Assembly (NCBI RefSeq): GCF_001517425.1
Contig: NZ_FBWL01000152.1
Coordinates: forward strand, 1-58,946
DNA: 58,946 bases
Origin: Clostridium sp. C105KSO13
GTDB lineage: Bacteria > Bacillota > Clostridia > Lachnospirales > Lachnospiraceae
Direction: 5' to 3'
A program made the translations under genes and the position numbers. The notes under the pieces were generated by a model. It had not been told where the DNA came from, did not search any database, and saw only the letters and a program-made list of their open reading frames with translations. Shown here in pieces: positions 1-8,378 of the stretch (its first letter is position 1; each line of letters opens with the position of its first letter).

Positions 1-290
1 AGGCCGGGTGTGGGCAGAGCCCATGAAAAACAAATATAGATGTCTTATTTGCTATGAAATTTTTTCGAAAAAAGGTATAAAATTTTCAGATGCGGTAATA
101 CTATAGATAGAAATAAAATTCGACAATAGAATTTCGAATTAAACCGACATCAAAACCAATACATATTTAATTCAAATCAGGCAGTTCCTGACTTGCCAGA
201 CACAGAAAAATTTACGCCCTCTCCGCTCTTCACGACAAAGCCTAAGAAAACACTTTTCAGTCTCATTAGCACATCTTTAATTATAAATGA
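1..290. other. Non-coding left edge of the mobile element
   Basis: No convincing gene is seen here. The stretch is AT-rich and lies inside the integrated element, whose left end is outside the window. The only structure noted is a short inverted repeat, ATTCGA at 118-123 against TCGAAT at 134-139. No copy of the guaA 3' end (the expected left attachment site) was found. Confidence 0.4.
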
Positions 291-323
291 CCAATCTGTG
301 ACTAATCTGTGAGTAGTCTGTGA
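291..323. repeat. Three 11-bp direct repeats (candidate parC centromere)
   Basis: Three back-to-back 11-mers, CCAATCTGTGA, CTAATCTGTGA and GTAGTCTGTGA, share the core NTCTGTGA at exact 11-bp spacing. They lie just past the terminator of the parM-parR pair. Type II (ParM) partition systems such as R1 use 11-bp iterons as the ParR-binding centromere. That parallel is the reason for the suggestion; binding is inferred, and in R1 the site is upstream of parM rather than downstream of parR. Confidence 0.5.
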
Positions 324-340
324 GTTTTCGCAAATTTCGA

Positions 341-376
341 CAAAAAGGAAGCAGCCCTTTGTACGAACTGCTTCCT
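341..376 (-). terminator. Rho-independent terminator after parR
   Basis: A perfect 9-bp stem (AGGAAGCAG at 346-354 with CTGCTTCCT at 368-376) is followed, reading on the minus strand, by a run of five T. It begins 7 bases past the parR stop codon and closes the parM-parR transcript. Confidence 0.85.
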
Positions 377-382
377 GATAAC

Positions 383-751
383 TTATTCATTTCTAAATAT
401 CCGGACGGCTCTGCTTATATTTTGCGCCATAGCCTCATCAAGCTGTAGCGGCTCCTCTTCAATAATCTCAACCACCTCCTCGTTTGGTTTATCCGTATCC
501 GAAGCCGCTTTATACTGATCCATTTCCCTATGTACTTCCCTGCGTATCAGTTCTTCTATCATCGGCAGATAACTGTCCGGATTCATAGCAGTAACCTCTT
601 GTTCTATACCCTTTCCCAGATAGTTTAACAGCGCCTTTGTAATAAGCTCTGCCTTTTCCTCAGTCTCGTTAAGGATTTCTGCCGCTTGTACATGCGATGG
701 CTTCTTTCTGTCAAAGCCAATCGTAAACTTATAAGGATTTTTCTTTGCCAT
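383..751 (-). CDS. parR: ParR-like plasmid segregation adaptor
   Basis: This small charged protein (122 residues from the ATG at 751) lies directly downstream of a ParM-type actin gene, the standard parM-parR order. ParR binds centromere iterons and caps ParM filaments. The N-terminal part (residues 1-55; AKKNPYKFTIGF, then KPSHVQAAEIL) looks like a ribbon-helix-helix DNA-binding fold, and the rest is acidic, as expected for a filament-contacting tail. GTG at 760 and ATG at 757 are alternative starts; the AGGAG ribosome site lies 10 bases before the 751 ATG and 4 before the 757 ATG. The assignment rests mainly on synteny and size, since ParR proteins diverge quickly. Confidence 0.7.
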   Translation of the reverse strand: MAKKNPYKFTIGFDRKKPSHVQAAEILNETEEKAELITKALLNYLGKGIEQEVTAMNPDSYLPMIEELIRREVHREMDQYKAASDTDKPNEEVVEIIEEEPLQLDEAMAQNISRAVRIFRNE

Positions 752-768
752 GCCCATCACGCTCCTGA

Positions 769-1689
769 CTAGGAAAAGCGATATAGTATATTGTAGCCGA
801 CTGCATTTGCCTTAATATCTTCAATAAACAAATAGCGGTTCAGACGCTCATTCTTCAGCAGGTACTCCTTTAATAACAAGGAACCGCCTCCAATAAAAAT
901 GGCATAAGATGATTTCAGGTCAATTCCTTTTTCACGAAGCCCGTTCATCATCTCCGTAACAAAAATTTGGACTTTCTCAAGCACAAACTGATTGATGGCA
1001 TCATCATAATACTCTGTCTTCCCGGCAATAATTGCATTAATCCCTTTTTCTTTCAATAACAAATCATATTCACTGTTGACAGCTGAGATGATGTCGTTGT
1101 ATAACGTGATAATCCCACCTTCCAGAGAATCTTTTTCATCCGGGTTGGGAACTCCTGATTCCATGACCAGATAATCAACGGTAAAACCGCCAATATCAAT
1201 CCCTACCGCATCCGGGATATGCTCTATTTCATTGATTATCGTAACCATGGCTGCATAGTCCTGCATAAATGTCTTTGTCTCCTGAAAGCAGATATGGTAA
1301 GTCTTGTCATTATAAATAAATTCCACCACATCTTTGTAACTCTCAAAAAATTCCTCGTACTTTTTATGCAGTTCTTTATAGTGTGTTGGCGGAAGTCCCA
1401 GACATAATACAAGCTGTACCACATCTTCCTCCTGAATCTGGCCGGTTCGCTCCAGTTCTTTGGCTATCGCAAACAATGTAAGAACGAAAAAGCGAAAATC
1501 CTCTGTCTTATCCCGTGCATATTTAATCCGCTTTTCGCTGTGGGTATAATACTTCCCCTTGTAATACAGATAATCTGTACCTTTTATGGGCTTCTTATCC
1601 ATAATCGTCAGACCTGTCGGAAATACGAAATTTGGGGTCTTATAATTGCTGTTTCCCTGATCAACGGAAATTCTAATTTTTTTAATCAT
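769..1689 (-). CDS. parM: ParM/StbA-family actin-like segregation ATPase
   Basis: A 306-residue actin-like ATPase. Visible motifs are phosphate-1 (ISVDQGNSN, Asp10), phosphate-2 (DIGGFTVD, about 165-172) and the adenosine loop (FIGGGSLLLK, about 265-274). ParM polymerises into ATP-driven filaments that push plasmid copies apart. On an integrative element it would stabilise the excised circular form. It has a strong ribosome site (AAGGAGG) and is followed 9 bases later by parR. An inverted repeat at 1719-1745 sits in its promoter region. Chromosomal Alp-type actins are an alternative, but the ParR partner and element context favour segregation. Confidence 0.85.
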   Translation of the reverse strand: MIKKIRISVDQGNSNYKTPNFVFPTGLTIMDKKPIKGTDYLYYKGKYYTHSEKRIKYARDKTEDFRFFVLTLFAIAKELERTGQIQEEDVVQLVLCLGLPPTHYKELHKKYEEFFESYKDVVEFIYNDKTYHICFQETKTFMQDYAAMVTIINEIEHIPDAVGIDIGGFTVDYLVMESGVPNPDEKDSLEGGIITLYNDIISAVNSEYDLLLKEKGINAIIAGKTEYYDDAINQFVLEKVQIFVTEMMNGLREKGIDLKSSYAIFIGGGSLLLKEYLLKNERLNRYLFIEDIKANAVGYNILYRFS

Positions 1690-1718
1690 AAAGTGCCTCC
1701 TTCTTTTCTTTTATACTT

Positions 1719-1745
1719 ACTCTGTACGTGTGTGGTACGTAGAGT
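1719..1745. promoter_or_regulatory. Inverted repeat upstream of parM (possible operator)
   Basis: ACTCTGTACG and TACGTAGAGT form near-perfect 10-bp arms around a 7-base centre, 30 bases before the parM start. A TATAAA-like -10 lies between the repeat and the ribosome site. A palindrome here could be where ParR or another element repressor controls parMR. The role is inferred. Confidence 0.45.
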
Positions 1746-1756
1746 GCAACCTGATT

Positions 1757-1788
1757 TTTAAAAGGGCACTGACATGATTGCCAGTACC
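1757..1788 (-). terminator. Hairpin ending the long element operon before parM
   Basis: On the minus strand GGTACTG pairs with CAGTGCC (7 bp, one G-U) and is followed by CTTTTAAAAA. The T run is weak, so some read-through into parM is likely. Confidence 0.45.
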
Positions 1789-1818
1789 CCCAGTCTTTTT
1801 ACGTATAACGAAGTCCTT

Positions 1819-2779
1819 TTATGCTACATCCTCTTTTAAAAATTCAAGACGCATCTGCCCTACCGATTCCCATGTTTCATATGGAACCTCCATATACTGC
1901 AGAACCTGCTTCAGACCAAGCCCGCCGTCGTCTACCGGCCGCATGCACAAATCATATCTTTTCGGATAGATTGACTGCATTCGCTGAAATCGGTTCGGCT
2001 CCGGTTCTTCTGTAATGCCAAAACCGCAATACATGCATCCGGAGTTCTTCTCCCAGGTGTTCATATGCGAACCTCAATATATCCTGTTTTGTCCATGGTC
2101 CTAACGGTTGGCTTTTAATCGTCGAACCGTCATAGACATTGCACCCTGTCTTAGAGTACTGATGGGCGCGCCGGAAAGACTCATCCTGAGAGATTCCAAT
2201 ATAAGGATAACGTCCCGTCTGCTTTACGTATTTCAGAAATGGCTTTTTTTTCATCACATCACAGCAACGATCCGAAATCTCAAAAGGAGCGTGTATATAC
2301 TTCTGCCATTTCTTTGGCAACATCCCAAATTTCCCCCTCTCATCCCCGTTAAGCAGGTAATTCCTATACCGGGGCGAAAGATTGCCGTGCCGAAGTTTCC
2401 GTATTTTGCTGGCATTTTCTTTACTGATGACAGGATACCCCTCCTCCAGGATGACCTGGCGGAAATTCTTCTCCGGCCGGATTTCCTCATAAGCTCCGTG
2501 GTATTTTGCTTTTCTGGCAAATGCTACAATCTCGGGATACTCTAGCCCAGTGTTACAAAACACTGCAGGTATCTTACTCCCAAGCGTCATACGTACCAGT
2601 GCTAAAAGTACAGTGGAGTCCAAGCCGCCGCTGAAGCTTACATAGACCATTCCATCCCAGTATTCATCCCATTCCTGGATTCTACGAATAGCCAGTTTGA
2701 CTTTCTCCTCATAGGGCAGGTATTTGCGCTGTGCATAAGCCCATTCCTGATATTTCAACTCTTTATTTTGAATATACAT
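1819..2779 (-). pseudogene. PAPS reductase-family protein, split by a frameshift
   Basis: Two reading frames make up one gene. The first (start 2779, AGGAGG ribosome site, stop at 1952) has the PP-loop FSGGLDSTVL of the phosphoadenosine-phosphosulfate reductase/ATP-pyrophosphatase family and runs to WTKQDILRFAYEHL. The second frame, ending at 1819, carries the family's C-terminal block: GCMYCGFG with two cysteines, then NRFQRM, YPKRYDLCMRP and GGLG. The frames differ by one base, and the crossover lies around 2040-2065. From memory of related element-borne proteins, about 25-35 residues between the two blocks also seem to be missing, so a deletion probably caused the shift. Intact members occur on phages and elements and may act in nucleotide or sulfur chemistry; this copy is probably dead. 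Confidence 0.75.
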
Positions 2780-2799
2780 CTGATACCTCCTGATGTTTC

Positions 2800-3213
2800 T
2801 TAAGCCGCCGAATCTTCGCTTTTTGTATCGCAATACTTCTCAAATAATTCTTCAAACCGTTTTACCCCTGAAGGAATCAGCAGCCCAGCCAAAGATGCCT
2901 TTGACCAGAGCAGCAATTCTTCTTCCTCCACATGGTAGTCGTTTCTAGGGTAGAACATACCTCCAGAATAAAACGGTACACTTGGCTCCATGATCTCCTT
3001 AATCTGTGCTTTTGTAGTTGCCGCCATGATAAAAGCCGCTTTCTTGCAAAAAACAGGCTCAACCAATTTCTCCATAAAGCGTTCCTTTTCATACCGGGCA
3101 GCAATTGCGCGGAGCTGCTGTATTGCCTGCATCCTCATACAGAACAGTTCTTCCGTAAGTGTCTCGTCTACCAATAATTCCGTTATTGCTTTTGCATATT
3201 CATAATCAATCAT
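2800..3213 (-). CDS. Hypothetical element protein, 137 residues
   Basis: Not recognised. It is a mostly helical, charged protein with no clear motif, signal peptide or membrane segment. It lies between the primase and the broken PAPS-reductase-like gene on the same strand, 55 bases after the primase. Its stop is 20 bases before the next start, so it belongs to the same operon. AAAAGGAG precedes its ATG. Its place among replication and recombination genes suggests an accessory role in the element, but no function can be read from the sequence. Confidence 0.7.
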   Translation of the reverse strand: MIDYEYAKAITELLVDETLTEELFCMRMQAIQQLRAIAARYEKERFMEKLVEPVFCKKAAFIMAATTKAQIKEIMEPSVPFYSGGMFYPRNDYHVEEEELLLWSKASLAGLLIPSGVKRFEELFEKYCDTKSEDSAA

Positions 3214-3268
3214 CGTTCTTTTCTCCTTTTAGAAAAGCCAGGGCATATCGCCCCGGCTCACATTCATT

Positions 3269-4462
3269 TTACCTGTTAACTTGTTTTTCGGAATAATAAA
3301 AATCATCAATCCCTTTTAAGTCGCCATTCCATTCCCCCTTTTCATTCATATCCCATACCATCCGCTCCACCGGAACGGAAATGCTGCGGCATATCTCATA
3401 TGCCATCTGGCAGCCCCTCTGGATGATTTTTTGCCTGTCTGCCTTATACGGGCAAATCCGTGGTTTCTCAGTCAGCTTGCATTCTGCACACTTTCTGTCA
3501 TGCCGGTCGCAGGCTGTCTGCACTTTTTTATCCATATCATAGGCTTCATACACATATTTCATCCCGCTTTCCTTTAACATTTCAAGCACCGGTTTTAAGT
3601 TCCGGTACTGGTTCACACCAGCTACACAGACGAATGTGTGTCCGGATAAATAATGGGCTATGGTTCCTTTCAATGCACCTTCGGTAATATAAATGTTCTT
3701 TGCATTTACGTCCCCGATTACATGAACCGGGCTTCCTGATGATACACCCAGCTCATAATTGACGCTGGAAAACCAGATATACTTCATTTTGTCAATCGGA
3801 TGATCCAGTCTTATCTGCATTCCCAGTATCCGCCCGTTTTGACGAATCGGGATTAGAAACCCGGAATTTTTTGCCTTGAAGTTAACGAACCAGATTCCAT
3901 CTTTGTCCTGATAAAACCCCGGCACGCCTTTTACGGTACAGCCCTTCTCAATCATCTTCCTTACCAACGCTTTCAGCCCGAAAATGGGAGCGCTCCGGTA
4001 TTTTTGTTCCTCTATCTGAAGATCTGTAAGTCCGCGGTTTGACAGGTCTTCCCTGTGCTTCTGATTCAATGTCAGCATGGACAGCATGACCGAATACGTA
4101 TGGTCGATCTCGTCCGGTGTGGCAAGCAGGGCATTTTGGACAGGCTTTTTCTCCTTCCACTCCTTCTTGTCATAGTCGCTCCTACAAACATCGCGGTTCA
4201 GAGCTTCCCGTATCTGGCGGTTCGCCTCCGAAAAGGTTACATTGTGCAGTTCTGCATATAATTGAAGCATGCCGCCCTGGACATCACACTTGTTACAATG
4301 ATACACATTCTTTTCTTTATTGATATTTAGTTTTCCTTTGGAACCGCAAAAAGGGCAATTCACATCTATGGATTGTGCATTTACATGATGTATATGCAGT
4401 CTTAATATATCCACCACATCATAAATATCAAAGTTGAATCCCGACATGTCATAATTTCGCAT
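3269..4462 (-). CDS. DNA primase-like protein with CHC2-type zinc finger and Toprim-like domain
   Basis: A 397-residue protein. The N terminus has a Cys4 zinc ribbon (CPFC at 36-39, CNKC at 56-59, 16-residue spacing, with GKLNINKEKNVYHC between) like the CHC2 finger of DnaG primases. The C-terminal half resembles the Toprim-like domain of mobile-element primases: IYITEGALKG (catalytic Glu region), VYEAYDMDKK and a final KGIDDFYY. A cysteine cluster (CDRHDRKCAEC) inserted before the end may bind another metal. It would lay RNA primers for copying the element. It sits with helicase, exonuclease and annealing protein genes. Confidence 0.8.
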   Translation of the reverse strand: MRNYDMSGFNFDIYDVVDILRLHIHHVNAQSIDVNCPFCGSKGKLNINKEKNVYHCNKCDVQGGMLQLYAELHNVTFSEANRQIREALNRDVCRSDYDKKEWKEKKPVQNALLATPDEIDHTYSVMLSMLTLNQKHREDLSNRGLTDLQIEEQKYRSAPIFGLKALVRKMIEKGCTVKGVPGFYQDKDGIWFVNFKAKNSGFLIPIRQNGRILGMQIRLDHPIDKMKYIWFSSVNYELGVSSGSPVHVIGDVNAKNIYITEGALKGTIAHYLSGHTFVCVAGVNQYRNLKPVLEMLKESGMKYVYEAYDMDKKVQTACDRHDRKCAECKLTEKPRICPYKADRQKIIQRGCQMAYEICRSISVPVERMVWDMNEKGEWNGDLKGIDDFYYSEKQVNR

Positions 4463-4512
4463 CCATATATGCCCCTCCCTTCCCCTGTAGCCGCTTTTCC
4501 GGCTTCAGGTTT

Positions 4513-5358
4513 TTATGCTACCGTTGGCATGGCTCTTTGAAGGATTACCCTTGCAGCTGCCGGAACCAGATGGTTATTGCCCGTATATTCATTGGCGAAC
4601 CAGTTAAGGCTGCCGGGACTTTCAATGGCTACCTGTCCCATGGTCATCTTCCCAAATTTTCCGTTTCCGCCGATCAGCGTCTGGGTTGCCTGTTCGTAAC
4701 TCATACATTTCACCAGTTCCTCCACCGGCATGGCTGCATCTAAGGCAGGTGTTACCGGTATCGGCTGTGGGGTCTGCGGTTGAAAGTTCTGCGGCTGCAT
4801 TGCCTGATTCACATTTGGCTGTACCCCGGCAGGCTGTCCTACCGTGTTCCCGGTTGCCTGGGCCTGCTGATAGAATCCATTCATCATGGTCTGCTGGGTA
4901 AAGTTCTGCTGTGCAAGTGAAATACCGGCATCAACCTGAGCCGGGTCATTTTCCTCACCTACATCTGCAAACTGAACGCCGAATCCGGCATCTGCCAGTG
5001 CACGGCCAATCGCGGCTGTTTCAGCCATTTCAAGAAACTTATCTCCAAATTTAGGGTCATCACTCCTGAACTTCTGTGAAAAAGAGTTTGCGATATAACT
5101 ATCTGCAGTATCCGCTTTATCCAGATAGATTCTTGCTTCCACTACAGCCATGTAATCCGTAAGATTCACCACATGGCTGATGATTTTTCCCAGCGGATGT
5201 ACCAGCCGGAACCACAGTTTTCTGTACTTCACATCCAGATACAGTTGTTCCTCCTGGCCTTCATCGCAAATCTTACGCATCAGCTCCATTGGATTGAACC
5301 CATCAATGCGGTTAAGTGCTGCAACAGCCTCTGATTTTTTGTATAACAATTCTTTCAT
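4513..5358 (-). CDS. Probable single-strand DNA annealing protein (phage recombinase-like)
   Basis: A 281-residue protein from the ATG at 5358, chosen for the AAAGGAG site just upstream. The N-terminal 130 residues resemble Erf/Rad52-type annealing proteins. The clearest mark is MAETAAIGRALADAGFG (about 111-127), a glycine/alanine helix seen in that fold. A Q/N/P-rich linker (about 145-210) is followed by a small C-terminal domain, common where such proteins recruit SSB. A YqaJ exonuclease is encoded in the same operon, and the pair would form a Red-like exonuclease plus annealing system. The assignment is by motif and neighbours, not a confident family match. Confidence 0.6.
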   Translation of the reverse strand: MKELLYKKSEAVAALNRIDGFNPMELMRKICDEGQEEQLYLDVKYRKLWFRLVHPLGKIISHVVNLTDYMAVVEARIYLDKADTADSYIANSFSQKFRSDDPKFGDKFLEMAETAAIGRALADAGFGVQFADVGEENDPAQVDAGISLAQQNFTQQTMMNGFYQQAQATGNTVGQPAGVQPNVNQAMQPQNFQPQTPQPIPVTPALDAAMPVEELVKCMSYEQATQTLIGGNGKFGKMTMGQVAIESPGSLNWFANEYTGNNHLVPAAARVILQRAMPTVA

Positions 5359-5461
5359 ATCTGCTCCTTTCTGAAAAAGCAGACTATCACCTACACAAGA
5401 GTAATAGTCCACTTTAAATTGAAATTGAAATTTTTATTGCAATCCCAAAATAATGTAGGCA

Positions 5462-5743
5462 TTATGGATGCCGTTTGCATTCGCTAAACCCACATTCTTT
5501 TATTTCGCAAAATCTCCTGGAGCCATTTCCAGAAGATTCTATGCAGGGATCGCATACTCTATAGCCGTTTCTACGCAGTATTTCTACTGTGAAATCATAG
5601 ATTTCCTGAATAATGGCAATATTCCATGGAAATTTGGAATCCAAATCATCCGTATTGCTTAATTGCAGGAAAACCAGACACATCTGGTATATAGCATTAT
5701 CCATCTCATCGATTCGGTCTATCATATCACCTGTAAATTCCAA
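5462..5743 (-). CDS. Hypothetical small element protein, 93 residues
   Basis: Not recognised. It starts at a TTG (5743) after a GAGG site; the ATG at 5725 is an alternative. The first half is acidic and helical, and the C-terminal third is cysteine-rich (five Cys, ending CGFSECKRHP), which could bind metal. It lies 18 bases after the helicase stop codon in the same operon. Confidence 0.55.
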   Translation of the reverse strand: MEFTGDMIDRIDEMDNAIYQMCLVFLQLSNTDDLDSKFPWNIAIIQEIYDFTVEILRRNGYRVCDPCIESSGNGSRRFCEIKECGFSECKRHP

Positions 5744-5761
5744 TTAATCCTCACATCCTTC

Positions 5762-7999
5762 CTACACTGCCAAACGCAGCTGTTCCATTTTGTCTTCCGG
5801 CTTACCTCTATACTGATTGTAATACCGGATAATCCTCTGACCGAGAATCGTATTGCGTTTTCCAGTGTCATCCGTATGGATGGCCTGGCATACCGCATTC
5901 CATTCTCCGACCAGGTAGACTTTTGCCTTTGCCCTGGTGATTGCCGTATAAAGGATATTCCTTTTCAGCATCCGATAAAATGCTTTCACCCACGGAATGA
6001 TTACCACCGGGCATTCGGAACCCTGTGCCTTATGGATTGTGATGGCATTCGCATGCTCCACCATATCCATCTGGTCAGAATCATACTCTACCTGACGGTC
6101 ATCTGAAAAAGCAATCAGGGCCTTACAGTTTCCATCCTCGTCTTCAAAAAAATCCAGGATAGTTCCCAAATCCCCATTGCTGGCCAGATCCGTATTCTTA
6201 TTCTGCAAAATCCTATCACCTGCCCGAAACAGCATATTACCGCTCACCAGCTCTTTCTTTCCGCTGGTAGGCGGGTTTACCATATCCTGCAAGGATTTAT
6301 TCAATTCCTCTACCCCGGCTGCACTCCGTTTCCGGTAAGGCGTCAGTATCTGCACCTGCTCTATTCCATGCCGTGCAATCTCCTGAAGATAAAGCCGGCT
6401 CACAATTTCTACCGCATTTTGTGCACCCACACATGGAATGAACTGAAAATCATCCCCCATATGTAAATCCGTGCGGTTTTCCTGCATGAGCTGTGCATTC
6501 ACGGGAATATTGCTGTCAGTGCCCTGCCGGTATACCAAATCCAATACAGTGACCGGGATTAGTCCGCAGGAAATCAGTTCCCGGAACACATCTCCAGCTC
6601 CCACGGAAGGGAGCTGCTTCACATCTCCTAACAGGAGTATCTTCGTGGTTTCCGGCACGCGCTGCATGAATTCATGTATGAGATACATATCCACCATGGA
6701 CACTTCATCCACGTTCTCAAACCCGGCAGTCAAACACTCAATCCCTGAATCCATTCCGCCGAACTCACCAAGCAGTCCCAACGCCATATGCATGGTAGAT
6801 GCCTCCTCATAACCGGTACTTTCCGCCATTCTCCGTGCAGCCCTTCCTGTGGGTGCCATAAGCTGGGCTTTTGTTTTATACCGCAGTTCGTAAATAAATA
6901 AGATTACTTTTAAAACGGTAGTTTTTCCAGTCCCGGGCCCCCCTGTAATGATACTCATATGGTTTTGGAATACCATACGCACGGCTTTTTTCTGCTGTTC
7001 GGATAACGTGATTCTCAGATGTCTCTGAGCCATCTCAAGTTCCTGTTCAATGTTTAGCGGCTCCTCACGCCATAACAGATGTTTGGCAATCATGGCTGCA
7101 GTTTCATTCTCTTCCTCAAACTTCTTTGTAATATAGATTCGTTCCTCATCAAGCACCACGCTTTGCTGCAGAACCAGCCGGTATAGAACCTGACTGATTT
7201 CCGCTTCCGTTACGGCCGGCTGATGCAAATTCTTATTCAGCACTTCCAGTGCGCGTGGAATCAATGCAGACTGTTCCAGATACAGATTCCCCTCTTTTGC
7301 TCCTTCGTTCAGGACATAGCCAATACACCCGGAAATACGCATGGGATCATTCATGGCGCTGCATAACTGCCTGCCGATTGCATCCACGGTCAAAAAGCCA
7401 AATCCTTGCACCGCACACAGCATGTACGGTTTGTTCCGGATGATATTTATTGACTCATCCCGGAATTTTTGCAGGATCATGTTCACTTTCTTCGCTGACA
7501 CATGAAAGGGTGCCAAAAAAGTCATCAACTCCCGGAATACTTTATTCTTGCCAAATGACTCCTGAATGTCTGCTAACTTTTTTTCTGAGATTCCTCTGAT
7601 TTTCAGTAACTGCTCCGGTTTCTCTTCCATAACTTCCAACGCCTCTATGCCAAATTTCTGAAAGATGGCTTCTGCCGTTTTCGGTCCGACACCTTTGATT
7701 GCCCCGGAGGAAAGGTATCCGATGATACCCTCCCTTGTCCTTGGCACAATCTCCATGAAGTTTTCCACTTTGAACTGCAGGCCATGTTCATTGGACTCCC
7801 AATCGCCTTCCACTTCCAGTTCGATTTCATCGGTCAGTGGCAGTCCGAAGCCAATCGCAGTAAAGACGATTTGCTTCTGGGATGTCCAGTATTTATCCCG
7901 GGCAGCAAGCGGTACGGTATTATCCTGCGTGGAGTAGACCGCAATGGTATATCCGTTCTGCTCGTTTTGAAAAATCTTCCGTTTATACCTGCACCTCAT
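5762..7999 (-). CDS. RecD2-like superfamily 1B DNA helicase
   Basis: A 745-residue helicase with the usual RecD2 layout. An N-terminal OB-like region and helix-hairpin-helix part (GVGPKTAE about 103-110, IRGISEKKL about 134-142) precedes the motor. Motor motifs include Walker A GGPGTGKTT (353-361), motif Ia APTGRAARR, motif II VDEVSMVD (430-437; Asp-Glu kept, but Val where Ala is usual), motif III GDVKQLPSVGAGDV, and motif V/VI TIHKAQGSE and YTAITRAK. RecD2 enzymes move 5' to 3' on single-stranded DNA. Here it probably serves element replication or recombination. Its start overlaps the end of the upstream gene by 17 bases, with GGAGGG ahead of the ATG. Confidence 0.9.
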   Translation of the reverse strand: MRCRYKRKIFQNEQNGYTIAVYSTQDNTVPLAARDKYWTSQKQIVFTAIGFGLPLTDEIELEVEGDWESNEHGLQFKVENFMEIVPRTREGIIGYLSSGAIKGVGPKTAEAIFQKFGIEALEVMEEKPEQLLKIRGISEKKLADIQESFGKNKVFRELMTFLAPFHVSAKKVNMILQKFRDESINIIRNKPYMLCAVQGFGFLTVDAIGRQLCSAMNDPMRISGCIGYVLNEGAKEGNLYLEQSALIPRALEVLNKNLHQPAVTEAEISQVLYRLVLQQSVVLDEERIYITKKFEEENETAAMIAKHLLWREEPLNIEQELEMAQRHLRITLSEQQKKAVRMVFQNHMSIITGGPGTGKTTVLKVILFIYELRYKTKAQLMAPTGRAARRMAESTGYEEASTMHMALGLLGEFGGMDSGIECLTAGFENVDEVSMVDMYLIHEFMQRVPETTKILLLGDVKQLPSVGAGDVFRELISCGLIPVTVLDLVYRQGTDSNIPVNAQLMQENRTDLHMGDDFQFIPCVGAQNAVEIVSRLYLQEIARHGIEQVQILTPYRKRSAAGVEELNKSLQDMVNPPTSGKKELVSGNMLFRAGDRILQNKNTDLASNGDLGTILDFFEDEDGNCKALIAFSDDRQVEYDSDQMDMVEHANAITIHKAQGSECPVVIIPWVKAFYRMLKRNILYTAITRAKAKVYLVGEWNAVCQAIHTDDTGKRNTILGQRIIRYYNQYRGKPEDKMEQLRLAV

Positions 8000-8378
8000 C
8001 GTTTATGTCCCTCCAGCTTGTCACCCGCATCAGTTCAAAGGGTTTCATCATACTGTCGTACCAATATACCTCCAGACCGTCCTGAAAAGCCTTTTTTATC
8101 TCGCCTTTCATCCCTGCACTGACATGCCTGCCACATATGATTAAGGCATCACATAATTTTAGCAGCTCCATGCCAATCCGAAGGGCCGCTTCCCGTTCTT
8201 CCGGAATCCTGTCATCCAGCATCGCCGGAAGATATGCATGGGATGCAAATGTCCGGCAGTGGTATATGTCATGCATTCGCTCCAGATAAAACCGTGCCAT
8301 CCCCATATTGTGCCGCACCCTGTCTGCTGTTGGCGCAGAGAGTGGGGAACAAATGTAGGCCTTTTTCCCTTCTAACAT
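7983..8378 (-). CDS. DUF7768/DUF4406-like protein (nucleoside deoxyribosyltransferase-like fold)
   Basis: A 131-residue protein starting KKAYICSPLSAP. It also has PEEREAALRIGMELLKLCDALIICG and VSAGMKGEIKKA, the pattern of phage and element DUF7768/DUF4406 proteins, which share the Rossmann-like fold of nucleoside 2-deoxyribosyltransferases. The substrate is unknown. Its ATG shares one base with the TAA stop of the exonuclease gene and its end overlaps the helicase start, so the three genes are translationally coupled. Confidence 0.7.
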   Translation of the reverse strand: MLEGKKAYICSPLSAPTADRVRHNMGMARFYLERMHDIYHCRTFASHAYLPAMLDDRIPEEREAALRIGMELLKLCDALIICGRHVSAGMKGEIKKAFQDGLEVYWYDSMMKPFELMRVTSWRDINDEVQV

